A stretch of DNA of 64,000 nt from Symbiodinium natans (taxonomy: Eukaryota > Sar > Dinophyceae > Suessiales > Symbiodiniaceae). The stretch is from assembly GCA_905221605.1 (NCBI GenBank), contig CAJNDS010002151.1, forward strand, positions 570,259-634,258, in the 5' to 3' direction. A program made the translations under genes and the position numbers. Shown piece by piece: positions 1 to 9,445 of the stretch. The stretch's first letter is position 1. Every line of letters starts with the position of its first letter. Below the pieces are notes generated by a model. It did no database searches. It was not told the origin of the DNA and saw nothing but the letters and a program-made list of their open reading frames with translations.

Positions 1-514
1 TTAGGGTTTGCGGCTTAGGGTCGACAACACCATACGGGCAACAGATCAGAGGCCTGAGCAGGTGGCTGGTGTATTCTGGGAAGGAGTGTTGCATGCCCTG
101 CCGGGGGCCTTTTCACACTCTAGCCGGCTATAGCTGTCAGAGGTGAGAAGAAAGCCTCCTTGAACTGGCCACATGGCTTAAGCCTACTACCCTGAACCGA
201 AGCCGTTGTCCATGACAGATGTCGGGTTGTCAGTCTCGCGACATCCATCCCAATTTTGTCATTGGTCCCCTCTCCGTTGAGCTTGTGACAGTGCACAAGC
301 CTCTACAATTTGGCCCCGAAAATTGAACAATATTCTCTATGCTACCCTTATAAAGAAGAAAGTCTTGTGGGGGGATTTAAGAGCACCCCGAAAAGATTAA
401 AAACATACTCCCCCATTTTGCCCGTATGTGGAACAATATTATCAATTCTTTTGCGGGGCTCTTGAACCAATAGTGGCCTGGACGCCCCTAGACCCGAAAC
501 CCTAAACCTCACAG
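1..514. other. Unassigned sequence at window start
   Basis: I see no convincing exon here. It is unique-looking sequence with isolated TTTAGGG or CCCTAAA heptamers near its ends, probably intron or intergenic DNA. Confidence 0.4.
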
Positions 515-594
515 GTTTCTGTCGGCTTCCTGCTCATTGGCTCCCCTGCTGGTGGGTGCGTTGCCCTTGTCGGACGCCTCACTACCGAATTGTG
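515..594 (+). CDS. Candidate hydrophobic exon
   Basis: This stretch follows an ACAG|G acceptor and is free of telomeric heptamers. One frame is open and hydrophobic and reads VSVGFLLIGSPAGGCVALVG, which would suit a membrane segment. A GC donor at 595 would end it. Other frames are also open, so the frame is uncertain. It may belong to the transporter exons at 3780-5047, but no family motif is visible. Confidence 0.22.
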
Positions 595-894
595 CAGCTC
601 AGCGAATTGGACCTTGGGGACCGAATGAACCCTAAAATGGGGGTCATATACCCTGTACTACTACAAGCCCTACTAAGGCAGTATGAACCCTAAAAGGGTT
701 CACTTGGTCCCCAAGGGGGGTAGTTGTGGGCTCCTGTTTGGACCTCAACTCGGACAGGCCCGGTAAACCATAAACCCTGCAAACCCCTGAAGCCTGGAAA
801 GCCTGTGAAGCCGATGAAGCCTAAGCCCTATCAACCCCTGTAAACCATATACGCTACAAACCCGAAAAGCAGGAACCCTAAACCCTGCAAACCC

Positions 895-1135
895 TGAAAG
901 CCGTACCCTAATCCCTAAACCCTAAACCCTAAAGCCGATACTGAACTCTGAACGCCGAAAGTATGACACCCAAAGTCAAAACCGCCACCTTGACCATGGC
1001 TTGCAGTTTTTAGGGCTTAGGGTTCGTTAGGGTTCAGAGTTTAGAGTTTCGGGTTTGGGGTTTGGGATTTAGGGTTTAGGGTTTGGGGTTCAGGGTTTAG
1101 GGTTTAGGGTGCATTAGGGTTCAGGGTCCAGGCCT
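895..1135. repeat. Degenerate CCCTAAA/TTTAGGG patches
   Basis: CCCTAAA-type units at about 900-945 are followed by TTTAGGG-type units at about 1010-1130 with many single-base variants. The opposite orientations face each other across a short unique stretch, a layout seen all over the window. Confidence 0.7.
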
Positions 1136-1895
1136 TTGGGGTTCAGGGCCTATTGTTTTGGGTTCAGCATCATGAACTCGGATGTGAAGTTTCCCTACAA
1201 GCCTCTTTGGCAAAGAAAGGGTCCAACCGTGAACCCTTATTTTTCCCGGAGTTGCCCCCCTAAACCCTAAACCCTATATAAACCCTAAACCCTAAACCGA
1301 CCCAGAGTTGTTTGGTGGCCATAGAAGGCTCAAGGCTCCGCGCCCTCTATGCGTAGTTCCATGGTCCCTCGATATCAGGGTCCCCCAATTAAGGGCCCTT
1401 AGGAAGCTGGGTTGCGCTTTGGGAGAGTTTGTAATTTGACTTTGTTTTTATAAGGGAACCTATACCCTAAACCCTAAACCCTAAACCCCAAAAATAATTC
1501 TCAAAGGTTTTAAAGCAGAACCCAGGAAGAGACCATGGAACCACCCTAAGGCCCCCTCCAGTTGGGTTTAGGGTTGGTGGGGAGTTATGGCCTTCTTACG
1601 CGAAAGTTTAGGGTTTCGGGTTTAAGGCTTGCGTTGTGTCTAGCAAGCTTCTTGGGCCCTTATTTGCCATACACGGCCCTGCCTCAAGCCGTACGGCCAC
1701 TCTGCCCCTAAACCCTAAACCATCTGAGGTCCTGTTTGGCTGCTGCTTGGAGCTGTTCCTGGGGCTGCCATGTTATTGGAACCCTAAACCCTAAACCCTA
1801 AACTGGTGACTTGTGTCTTAAAGTTCCTCAACACCAGACCTACAAAGGAACCTCAAGAGCTGCCACTTCTTTCTAAGCAGACCTCTACGAATGTC

Positions 1896-2010
1896 CTTAG
1901 GGTTTAGGGTTTAGGGGTTAGGGGTTTAGGGTTTAGGGTTTAGAGTTTAGGGACAAGGGTTTAGGGTTTAGGGTTTAGGGTTTAGGGTTCTAAACCCTAA
2001 ACCCTAAACT
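1896..2010. repeat. Head-to-head interstitial telomere junction
   Basis: A TTTAGGG array runs from 1896 to about 1989 and turns directly into CCCTAAA units, with only TTC between the two orientations. This has the form of two telomere ends joined head to head. Confidence 0.8.
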
Positions 2011-2414
2011 CTGGGGGCGCCGGACTCTGTGGGCGAACCCCGCTCCTTCATGTTGATGTTAGGTTGGTGTAGTGAAAATGTCTCCAATGAAGACGCAAAA
2101 GTCTCCCTACCTAGGGCGACGTGGGCTTAGAGATTTAGACGTTTTAGGGTTTTGGGGTTTATAGGGTTATGGGGTTAGGCTGCGCGACGATGGTAGGGAT
2201 GGTTTCGCGCCCTCAGCAGAGTCGGACCTTTTGCATTGTCATGTTCTCGTCGTAGGGTTAGTTTTGGGAACGGATGTGTATTAAAGGAGTCCTCTTGGAG
2301 GTTCATGGGTACTTATCAGCCCAATTTTACGTCTACCTCTAGCCTACTTAGACAGGGGGCTCAGGGGTCTGCTAAGTACAGTTCTAATGAAGGGTTACAC
2401 GTACCCCTGAACCT

Positions 2415-2545
2415 CCAAGCCCTAAACCCTAAACCCTAAACCCTAAACCCTAAACCCTAATTAAACCCTAATTAAACCCTAAACCCTAAACCCTAAACCC
2501 TAAATCCTAAACCCTAAACCCTAATTAAACCATAAACCCTAAACC
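2415..2545. repeat. Interstitial CCCTAAA array
   Basis: About 18 CCCTAAA units, some extended to CCCTAATTAAA, so the array has local variants. Confidence 0.9.
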
Positions 2546-2671
2546 CGAAGTCGAGTCCTTGCGTAGCGTCGGCGCCCCGCTTGTCTTTACATTGTCGAGC
2601 CGAGCCGTATCAAAGCTGCAGCGACAGCGGCGTGCCTCGAACTTCAACCCTCCAAGCCCGCCTTGTACTAG

Positions 2672-2738
2672 ACCCTCAACCCTAAACCCTAAACCCTAAA
2701 CCCTAAACCCTAAACCCTAAACCCTAAACCCTAAACCC
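2672..2738. repeat. Interstitial CCCTAAA array, left of an exon
   Basis: Nine or so exact CCCTAAA units lie immediately upstream of the exon candidate at 2773-2848. The downstream partner array at 2861-2921 has the opposite orientation. Confidence 0.9.
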
Positions 2739-2772
2739 CCTTATCCCCAGAACGTCAGCACAGAAGCACCAG

Positions 2773-2848
2773 GTTCAGCATCGCCGGCACGGCTGCAACT
2801 GCCGCTAGCGCATGGCCGGAGCTGGGGGAGTTTCTTGGCGACTTCGGG
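2773..2848 (+). CDS. Exon of an unidentified protein
   Basis: The exon is bounded by a CCAG|G acceptor and a GC donor (GGG|GC), the splice pattern of the confident genes in this window. The frame reads FSIAGTAATAASAWPELGEF followed by LGDFG, with balanced protein-like composition and GC-rich coding sequence. It lies between a CCCTAAA array and a TTTAGGG array. I recognise no family. It may be part of the same + strand gene as the exons at 3780 and 4993. Confidence 0.4.
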
Positions 2849-2860
2849 GCTTCATATGGG

Positions 2861-2921
2861 GGTTTAGGGTTTAGGGTTTAGGGTTTAGGGTTTAGGGTTT
2901 AGGGTTTAGGGTTTAGGGTTT
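2861..2921. repeat. Interstitial TTTAGGG array, right of an exon
   Basis: Eight or nine exact TTTAGGG units directly follow the exon at 2773-2848 and stop at the inverted-repeat element at 2925. Confidence 0.9.
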
Positions 2922-2924
2922 ACG

Positions 2925-3380
2925 ACCCAGATCTTCCAAAACCCCTTAAGTAAGGAATATACGCTAATTCATGATAAGGATCCTTAGTAGGAATTACGGT
3001 ATCTTCCTGAATTAGTGTTGTACCTGGTTTAAAGTGTTGGGCCCCCCCCTTCCCCCCCCCCCCCCTTCCCCCCCCCTCTCCCTCTCCCCCCCTCCCCTCC
3101 CCCCCCGCCCCGAACAGTCGAGGCTGGATTTGCTCCTCTTTACACGGTCCCGGGGTTTTTTATGAGTTTAAAAGGGGCAGCGATGCCCGACAATCTTTTT
3201 TAAAAGCGCAGCGTGTGGAATTTTCTTACGGCGCCCGGGCGATTTGACTTAATACAGGATCCCGCCGCGCATCCCCAACCAGTCAGGCAGGGTGTCCTGA
3301 ATAACCCAGCCAAATCGACTTTATGCAGGAGGCCCCGACAAAACCAGGTACAACATTAAGGGGTTTTGGAAGATCTGGGT
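2925..3380. mobile_element. Family A TIR element, interrupted copy
   Basis: The left terminus ACCCAGATCTTCCAAAACCC is matched at 3361-3380 by its inverted complement ending GGAAGATCTGGGT. Uninterrupted copies (15405-15517, 32189-32293) are about 105-113 bp. This copy is longer because another element (3015-3355) is inserted in its right half. It has no coding capacity, so it is MITE- or introner-like. Confidence 0.8.
3015..3355. mobile_element. Element nested inside family A copy
   Basis: The ends are inverted repeats (TGTTGTACCTGGTTT at 3016 and its complement AAACCAGGTACAACA ending 3355). TTA lies on both sides (3012-3014 and 3356-3358), consistent with a 3-bp target duplication. The interior holds a long C-rich tract (about 3041-3113) and no convincing ORF. 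Confidence 0.7.
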
Positions 3381-3490
3381 GGGGGTTGACGATATTAGGG
3401 GGTACCTTATTGGGGTCCTTAACTTTAAGGGGATCCTACTATTTGAAGGTGTATTTTAGGGGTCCGCTATTGTCGGAAACCCCATATCCT
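3381..3490. mobile_element. Family F short element
   Basis: It contains the recurring segments 'ggggtaccttattggggtcct' (in part) and 'ttttaggggtcc', ending near 'ggaaaccccat'. Related copies lie at 5272-5368, 10722-10835, 28093-28158 and 47849-47955. The ends pair imperfectly. Confidence 0.5.
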
Positions 3491-3702
3491 AAACTAACTA
3501 GCCCTAAAACCCTAAACCGGGAACATAGTTGTCAGAACCTTGGATTCTGGGTCTAGTACATGAAGCCTCTGCGCCTCCCAAATGTTAGCACAGAAGTAGG
3601 GAATCCCAGACCCCAAAATACGACTCCCAAGATTTTTGCTTGAGGGTATATGCTCAATAGAATTAGGGTTGCGAAAGGTTTAGCCCCAAACCCTCAATTA
3701 AC

Positions 3703-3789
3703 CCTGAAACCAAGGACTTTTCGTAACAGTCCTTAATAAGGAGCTGGTATAAGGCGGAGCATCCCAACCTGAAACAAAGGACTTTTCGT
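3703..3789. mobile_element. Family B fragment between two 22-bp duplicates
   Basis: A 43-bp family B segment (3725-3767, from AACAGTCCTTAATA to CATCCCAA) is bracketed by near-identical copies of CCTGAAACAAAGGACTTTTCGT at 3703-3724 and 3768-3789. The duplicated piece contains the AAG|G splice acceptor and first bases of the exon at 3780, so the insertion is associated with duplication of an acceptor site. Confidence 0.65.
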
Positions 3790-3909
3790 TCGACCCTTTT
3801 CTGCGCGCTGTTTCTGGCCTACTCCCTTGGCTACGGCTCCGTCGTCAGTGTCATGCCGACTATCACCAGGAGGGTCGGCGAATTGATGGGGTGGCTGTTT
3901 GTTCAGAGC
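3780..3909 (+). CDS. Transmembrane exon of a transporter-like protein
   Basis: The exon follows an AAAG|G acceptor and ends before a GT donor at 3910. It encodes a hydrophobic segment, LFCALFLAYSLGYGSVVSVM, followed by PTITRRVGELMGWLFVQS. The glycine-rich GYG step after a membrane helix resembles transmembrane helix 4 of POT or other major-facilitator transporters. It joins in frame (phase 0) to the exon at 4993-5047. It could be the N-terminal half of the POT gene at 15835-24887 or a separate transporter; the intervening exons are not all identified, so the link is an inference. Confidence 0.5.
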
Positions 3910-4281
3910 GTAGGGTTTAGGCCCTAAACCCTAAACCCTGAACCGTTCAGGGCATCTTGGCTTCTTCCAGCCAGTTATGGGGCAAGGCACTTTGATTCCC
4001 TGGCGTAGAACCCCCCTAAACCCTCAAAAAAAAATGCAGGGTTCCAACGTTCTTCTAAGTATCTGAGGGTCTTCAGCCTCGAAGGGGCTCTTCTAGTTCG
4101 GAAGACTTTGTTTGGGGTTGGGACGTAGTTAATTATACCCTGTATTCAGCCAACAGGTTTTTCGACGATGATGGCTTGTAGACATGTGTACAGATATGTA
4201 TATACACACATATACGGCGGTTTACGAAAATAGGGGACCCCGAAAGCAGACCGCAACTAGTAGGATTCCCTTACCCCAAAT

Positions 4282-4312
<31 letters not shown>

Positions 4313-4738
4313 CAACCCATGCATTTGAACGTTTGCAGAGTTGGGGATTGCCGCAAAATACGAAAAGCTAGACCCCAAAGTCTGTTGGGCAGGAGGCCCA
4401 GTGCTCAATGTAGACCCAACTGTTGCAGGAAGTCGGCGCCAGAGGGAGCACTATGCACTGGGCTGATGCAGGCACACTCCTTACACCCATTAAACCCCTG
4501 AAACCCCCTTACTGCCCCAAACCCCAAACCCCAAACCCTGAACCCTGAACCCTGAACCCTAAAGCCTAAAGCCTAAAGCCTAAGCCCTACACAAAACTTT
4601 CGGAGTTCAATGTCCAGTGTGGACGAACCTGGCTGAGGGCCCACTCCATGTAATGTTCTTTGGACGGCTTCTTAGGAGTAGAGTTGGCAATTGGGGAAGG
4701 ATTTATGGCTTAGGTTCTTGAAGTTTTTTTGTTTTTTT

Positions 4739-4971
4739 TGGGGTTTAGGGTTTAGGGTTTAGGGTTTAGGGTTTAGGGTTTAGGGTTTAGGGTTTAGGGT
4801 TTAGGGTTTAGGGTTTAGGGGGGGGGTATTAGAATCCCTGCAGTGACACATTCCAGCCTTGGGGTTTTCGTTGGGCAGGTGTATGTCTGGGGCCTTGTTT
4901 CCGCTATTTGGGTTTAGGGGTTTGGGGTTTAGGGTTTAGGTTTAGGGTTTAGGGTTTAGGGTTTAGGGTCA
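4739..4971. repeat. Interstitial TTTAGGG arrays
   Basis: There are two blocks (4739-4820 and 4915-4971), separated by about 90 bp of unique sequence. The second block abuts the exon at 4993. Confidence 0.9.
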
Positions 4972-4992
4972 TCTGCTTCGCGTTTCTGGCAG

Positions 4993-5047
4993 GCCTTCGT
5001 GGCCAGTCTCTCTGCAGGAGCCATCCTTGGAATTGCTGCGGTATCTG
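4993..5047 (+). CDS. Transmembrane exon, continues exon 3780-3909
   Basis: The acceptor is GGCAG|G and a GT donor follows at 5048. It encodes AFVASLSAGAILGIAAVSG, a clear membrane helix. Joined to the previous exon it gives LFVQSAFVASLSAGAILG without a frame break. POT proteins have a similar helix (FxxINLGALL) after helix 4, but the family signature is too degenerate for a firm call. Confidence 0.45.
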
Positions 5048-5150
5048 GTTCGCATTTCTTCCACTCGCGCCAGTACCCAGATCTTGGGGTTTAGTTAGGG
5101 TTTCGGGTTTAGGGTTCAGGGTTTGGGGTTTAGGGTTTAGGGTTTAGGGT

Positions 5151-5248
5151 TAGACCCCTTAATTAAGGAATCTACCCTAATTCCTAATTCCTAATAAGGA
5201 CCCTGAGTATATATTATAGGGTATATTCCTGTTTTGGAAGATCTGGGT
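5151..5248. mobile_element. Family A TIR element, left end shortened
   Basis: It has ACCCCTTAATTAAGGAAT at the left and GTTTTGGAAGATCTGGGT at the right, with the family A interior (ACCCTAATTC, AAGGACCCT). The left terminus lacks the CAGATCTTCCAAA part. Confidence 0.65.
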
Positions 5249-5271
5249 AGGTTGGGATGGAAGTGGGCATC

Positions 5272-5368
5272 TCCCACAATAGGGGTACCCCTAACATGGC
5301 CCCAAATACTATAATCCTTATTTTGGGAACCTTCTGACAGGGCACCCCTATTTTCGGAAAGCCCATGT
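5272..5368. mobile_element. Family F element, reverse orientation
   Basis: It contains GGGGTACC near the left and CACCCCTATTTTCGGAAAG near the right, matching the copies at 28093 and 47849. Confidence 0.45.
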
Positions 5369-5759
5369 GCCCCTGAATCTCCCAATCCCTAAACCCAGCG
5401 GTGGGACCTCCGCAACAGTGGGCGTGGCTGGGTGCACCATACAAGCGCACACGCATGAGGATCTTGCGTAAGTCTCTTTTTTTGAGGGTTTGCACGGCCG
5501 ACCTAGCTTCCATTCAGGCATCATCTTTCCAGATTGTTCTGCTGTTGAGGGTTGATGCCTCAACCCTCAACCCCAAACCCTCAACCCTAAACCCTAAACC
5601 CTAAATTCTAAATCCTAAACCCTAAACCTTTTGAGGCTCAGTCTAAGGCTACAGTCATCTGCCAAAAGCCCGGGAGAGAAAGCCAATGCAATGGACTCCT
5701 ACAGCGCTTCGCAGAGCGCAAGCCCTGGGCGCGGTAAGCCCCACGAACACATTCTCCCC

Positions 5760-5850
5760 TGGGTTCTTAGTAGGGAATGAGGGAATTAGGGCCCGATAGA
5801 TACCCTTGACGGGATTGTATAGGGTGCTTCATGATTCCCTGCTAAGAACT
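5760..5850. mobile_element. Family E TIR element
   Basis: The ends GGGTTCTTAGTAGGGAAT and ATTCCCTGCTAAGAACT are inverted repeats around a short interior with CCCGATAGATACCCTT. A similar copy lies at 47299-47373. It resembles a MITE and has no ORF. Confidence 0.65.
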
Positions 5851-5944
5851 GTAGAAGACCCCCCCACCCCCCCCACCCCCCCCACCCTCCGCGTCCTTTC
5901 TGCAGCCCTAAACCTTCTTGCCCAAAAATGCCCTGACGTGTAGC

Positions 5945-6165
5945 CCCCTCAACCCCAAAACCCTAAACCTAAACCCTAAACCCTCAACCCTAAACCCTCA
6001 ACCCTAAACCCTAAACCCTCAACCCTAAACCCTCAACCCTAAACCCTCAACCCTAAACCCTCAACCCCAAACCCTCAACCCTAAACCCTAAACCCTAAAC
6101 CCTAAACCCTAAACCCTAAACCCTAAACCCTAAACCCTAAACCCTAAACCCTAAACCCTAAAGCC
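5945..6165. repeat. Mixed CCCTAAA/CCCTCAA array
   Basis: About 30 units are present. CCCTCAA variants are interspersed in the first half and exact CCCTAAA fills the second half. Confidence 0.9.
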
Positions 6166-6359
6166 CAAGGCTGCCGGTGCCGCGGCAGTAGGCTTCGAAG
6201 CGCTCGGGCCCATGGTGTCGCCCCTTGGGTGGAGGCTAAAAAACCTTGATTCGTAGGTTTTCAGAGAATGATTCCAGCTTAAGAGGTTTGGGGTTTAGGG
6301 TTTAGGGTTTAGGGTTTAGGGTTCAGGGTTCAGGGTTCAGGGTTTAGGGTTTAGGGTTG

Positions 6360-6450
6360 GAATGTTCCCCCTTGTAGTAGCAGGCCTTAATAGGGATGAG
6401 AATCGGGGTACCTATAAAAAAGGACTGCTGCTACAAGGGGGAACATCCCA
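6360..6450. mobile_element. Family B element, near-complete hairpin
   Basis: GGAATGTTCCCCCTTGTAGT at the left pairs with CTACAAGGGGGAACATCCC at the right. The interior carries CCTTAATAGGGATGA. It is the best full-length family B copy, with TTTAGGG arrays on both sides. Confidence 0.75.
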
Positions 6451-7217
6451 AGTTCAGGGTCTGGGGGGTTCAGGGGAGTTGCAGGGTACGCAGGGTTTAC
6501 GATCTAGGGTTTAGGGTTTAGGGTTTAGGGTTTCGATCTAGGGTCTAGAGGGCTTCGGGTTCAGGGTTTAGGGTTCAGGGTCTATCGGGTTTAATGGGGT
6601 TTTAGAGGGTTTATAGGGCTTGGGGCTCTTTAGGGCTGATGGAGTTTCTAAAGGGTTTCGTCGGGTTTATAGATTTATCCGCTTCAGCGGGTTCATGGGG
6701 TGTACGGAGTTGTTAGGGCTTTAGAGGGTTTTTCGAAGATGTGTCTGCTTGGGGCCTTAAGCGGGTTTTGCACAGGCCGGGGGGGGGGGGGGGGGGCGTT
6801 AGGGTTCCTAAACCCCAGACCCAAAGCCCCAGAGTTCAAGGTTCTTTTTCAGTGGGAAAATCCGATGAGGCATGATCGACTTTGTTTCATCTGGGCTGGG
6901 GGTAGTACATAGCCCTTCCGTGGCCCTATGTCACCCTTGTAGATCTGTTTTTTTTTTTTGTTTTTCCGAGGTTGTCCTAACATTACACAAGGAGTTCGGA
7001 GACATCCTAAACCCTAAGCCCCAAACTGCAAACCCTAAACCACAAACCCTAAACCCCAAACCCTAAACCCTAAACACAAGGAGTTACTCTCCCAGTGCTG
7101 GACCCGAGGTTTCCTGCCCTGATCCTGGGCATGGCGACCTTTCCTCCACTTGGAGGCCAGGAGTTGGGGGAGGCTCACTTGTTGTTTAGGGTTTAGGGTT
7201 TAGGTTGACAAAGTATA

Positions 7218-7575
7218 GAATTCTTCGGTAACCTACAAAAAAAGGTGAGCGGCGCCAAAAACCTTCCATGAAAGAATTAGATTGAGGGTTCGCCTTTGAT
7301 TGGCCCGCGTCAGCTAAAGTCCGAGGCGCGCCAGTGCGCGATAGTTTCTGCGAGAGAGCTCTGGTCACGAGAGCGCGCGATAGCGCGCGACAGGGTAGGT
7401 GTGAGAGCGCGCGATAGTCCGCGTCAGTGCAACCCCAAAAGCACGTGCGCGTCAGTGCGCGATGCGGCCTGCAGCAGGCCGCGTCAGAGCCCGCGAGAGC
7501 CCTTCCATAGTCGAATGAAAAGTTCAAAGGGTTTTCGCCACTGCTCACCAGGTAGGTTTTGGATTCTTAAGGCCA
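7218..7575. other. GC-rich block with degenerate inverted ends
   Basis: The interior (about 7300-7500) repeats short motifs such as GCGCGATAG, GCGCGACAG and CGCGTCAGTGCG. The flanks (GGTGAGCGGCGCCAAAAACC near 7240 and its approximate complement near 7540) pair imperfectly, so it may be an old TIR element. Open frames exist on both strands, but the motif repetition explains them and I assign no gene. Confidence 0.4.
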
Positions 7576-7639
7576 TGAACCTGAAACCCATGCTTCCGCC
7601 TCCTAAGCCTTGGCGAACCCAACAGAAGGCCCCTGATCA

Positions 7640-7830
7640 TTTTGGAGGTTTCAGGGTTTCAGGATTTCAGGGTTCAAGGTTCTGGGGTTTCAGGGTTTGA
7701 GGGTTTGAGGGTTTCAGGGTTTCAGGGTTTCAGGGTTTCAGGGTTTCAGGGTTTCAGGGTTCCAGGGTTCCAGGGTTCCGGGCTTCCAGGGTTTCAGGGT
7801 TTCAGGGTTCAGGGTTCATAGGGTTTAGGG
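7640..7830. repeat. GGGTTTCA variant array
   Basis: Eight-base units GGGTTTCA dominate, then drift through GGGTTCCA back to TTTAGGG at the right end. This is a locally homogenised derivative of the telomeric heptamer. Confidence 0.8.
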
Positions 7831-8008
7831 TTTATAGGGTTTAGGGTTTAGGGTCCCCGCCCTGTCCGCTGCAGGGCTTCCGCTGAAATTGGCGAGGCCG
7901 GCGTCTCACAAGCCAAACCTCACAGACACGGCCCTAGGGGCCCATGTTTTGTTTAGGGTTTAGATAGAGTTCAGGTTTTAGGGTTTAGGCTTTAGGGTTT
8001 AGGGAATT

Positions 8009-8116
8009 TCTCAGTAGCTGAATGAGTACACTTTTACATGTTTTGGGATGCTATTAAACCCCTATAGAACTGAAAGTGTACACTTTGGGGGGGGGTTTAT
8101 GAACTCAGCAACTAAG
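8009..8116. mobile_element. Family D TIR element
   Basis: The left end TCAGTAGCTGAATGAGTACA and the right end GAACTCAGCAACTAAG are imperfect inverted repeats. Internal AGTACACTTTTAC and AAAGTGTACACTTT also pair. Copies at 34310-34522 and 31750-31855 share the terminal CAGCAACTA. Confidence 0.65.
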
Positions 8117-8526
8117 TTGAATACTTGGGCCTTCAAGTACTTCCTATATAGGGACTTTGCTGCCCAGGTATATAAGGATAACCTTAGGGTGATGGTGGAT
8201 TCCCTTGAAGGGTGGTATAGGGGCGGAATACCTACGGGACCCAGGTAAAGGGTGATACCCTACACCCTAAACCCTGAAACCGACTTGACCTTTGTTTGGA
8301 GCTCCTCGAATCTTAGCCGTGGGTGGGATTGGTGGGGATTTAAACCCAAAACCTTCTGCGCCCTCTTCGGCACCCTCAACGATCTACTTTAATGGAGATG
8401 CAAAAAGGACCCTAACTCAGATCTACTCTTGGCCTATCCATTCAAGGGAACGAAGGCGTTCGTTGGGCCGAATTTGAGTCTGGCCGAAGCAAGGAAGGCT
8501 TAACACTGATCAGCCGGTCAGAAAAG

Positions 8527-8838
8527 TTGGAGAAGGCCAGAGCGCGTGAAATCTACGCCGCTGACCACGAAAATTTCGAAATCTTGACCTTCATCACTGG
8601 TGGTGGGCGAGGGCTAGAAACCAGGCTTTCCAATCGCACTGACACGGAGAAAGGAACCCAAGCTGATATCGTCCTGGAACATCATGCCAAGCGAGTGGCC
8701 AGCTTGGTGGATGCTTGGTTTTCCGCGGACCTCGATCGGAGCGGATTGGATCGGCATCATTCGGCTGAACTTTTTGCATCCGCAACCCCGAACCCCCCAC
8801 TGGTGATTCTCCCTGCTTATGAGGGTTTAAGAGGTCCC
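8527..8838 (+). CDS. Unidentified ORF or exon free of repeats
   Basis: An open frame runs from an ATG at 8527 through about 105 residues before it enters a CCCTAAA array. The sequence is charged and helical (EKLEKARAREIYAADHENFE; HAKRVASLVDAWFSADLD) and has no low-complexity character. An antisense frame of about 90 codons is also open but is less protein-like. I recognise no family. It may be a long exon, or a remnant of an insertion. Its length is unusual in this window, where confident exons are mostly 40-190 bp. Confidence 0.4.
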
Positions 8839-8865
8839 AACACAACGCTGCTCTTTGACACCTCA

Positions 8866-8935
8866 ACCCTAAGCCCTAAACCCTAAACCCTAAACCCTAA
8901 ACCCTAAACCCTAAACCCTAAACCCTAAACCCTAA
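8866..8935. repeat. Interstitial CCCTAAA array
   Basis: About nine units directly follow the ORF at 8527. Confidence 0.9.
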
Positions 8936-9289
8936 CTCTAGACCCTAACCCTGAATAGACATCCCCAAGCCCGAAGCCCTCTGAAGCCTTCAATCCGACA
9001 AAAGCCCCCCCCGAAAAAAAGAGAGAACAAAACCGCACTGTAATTCTCAAGCCCTAGTGTAGGAGGCCTTTGTTTCTTTCTTTTTTTCTTTTGGGGTTTG
9101 ATTTGGGTTTCATCCCGAAATTCCCCTGAAGCTGGACAAAGAAGCTATCCTACTAGGGCTTGGGATAGCCCATTTCAACCGGAGCTTAGGTGTTTGACTT
9201 TAAAGCCTAAACCTCAAAAAAACTAAACCATAAACCCTAAACCCTAAGCCCTAAACACCCTCAACCCTAAATGCCCTAAACCCCTAAAC

Positions 9290-9445
9290 CCAACCCTATA
9301 AACCCTATAAACCCTATACACCCTATAAGCCCCATAAACCCTATAAACCCTATAAACCCTAGAAATCCTATAAACCCTATAAACCCTATAAACCCTACAA
9401 ACCCTATAAACCCTATAAACCCTATAAACCCTATAAACCCTAAAC
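9290..9445. repeat. CCCTATAAA variant array
   Basis: About 17 nine-base CCCTATAAA units run here. The period is a multiple of three, so antisense translation gives an FIGFIGFIG ORF that is not a gene. Confidence 0.85.
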
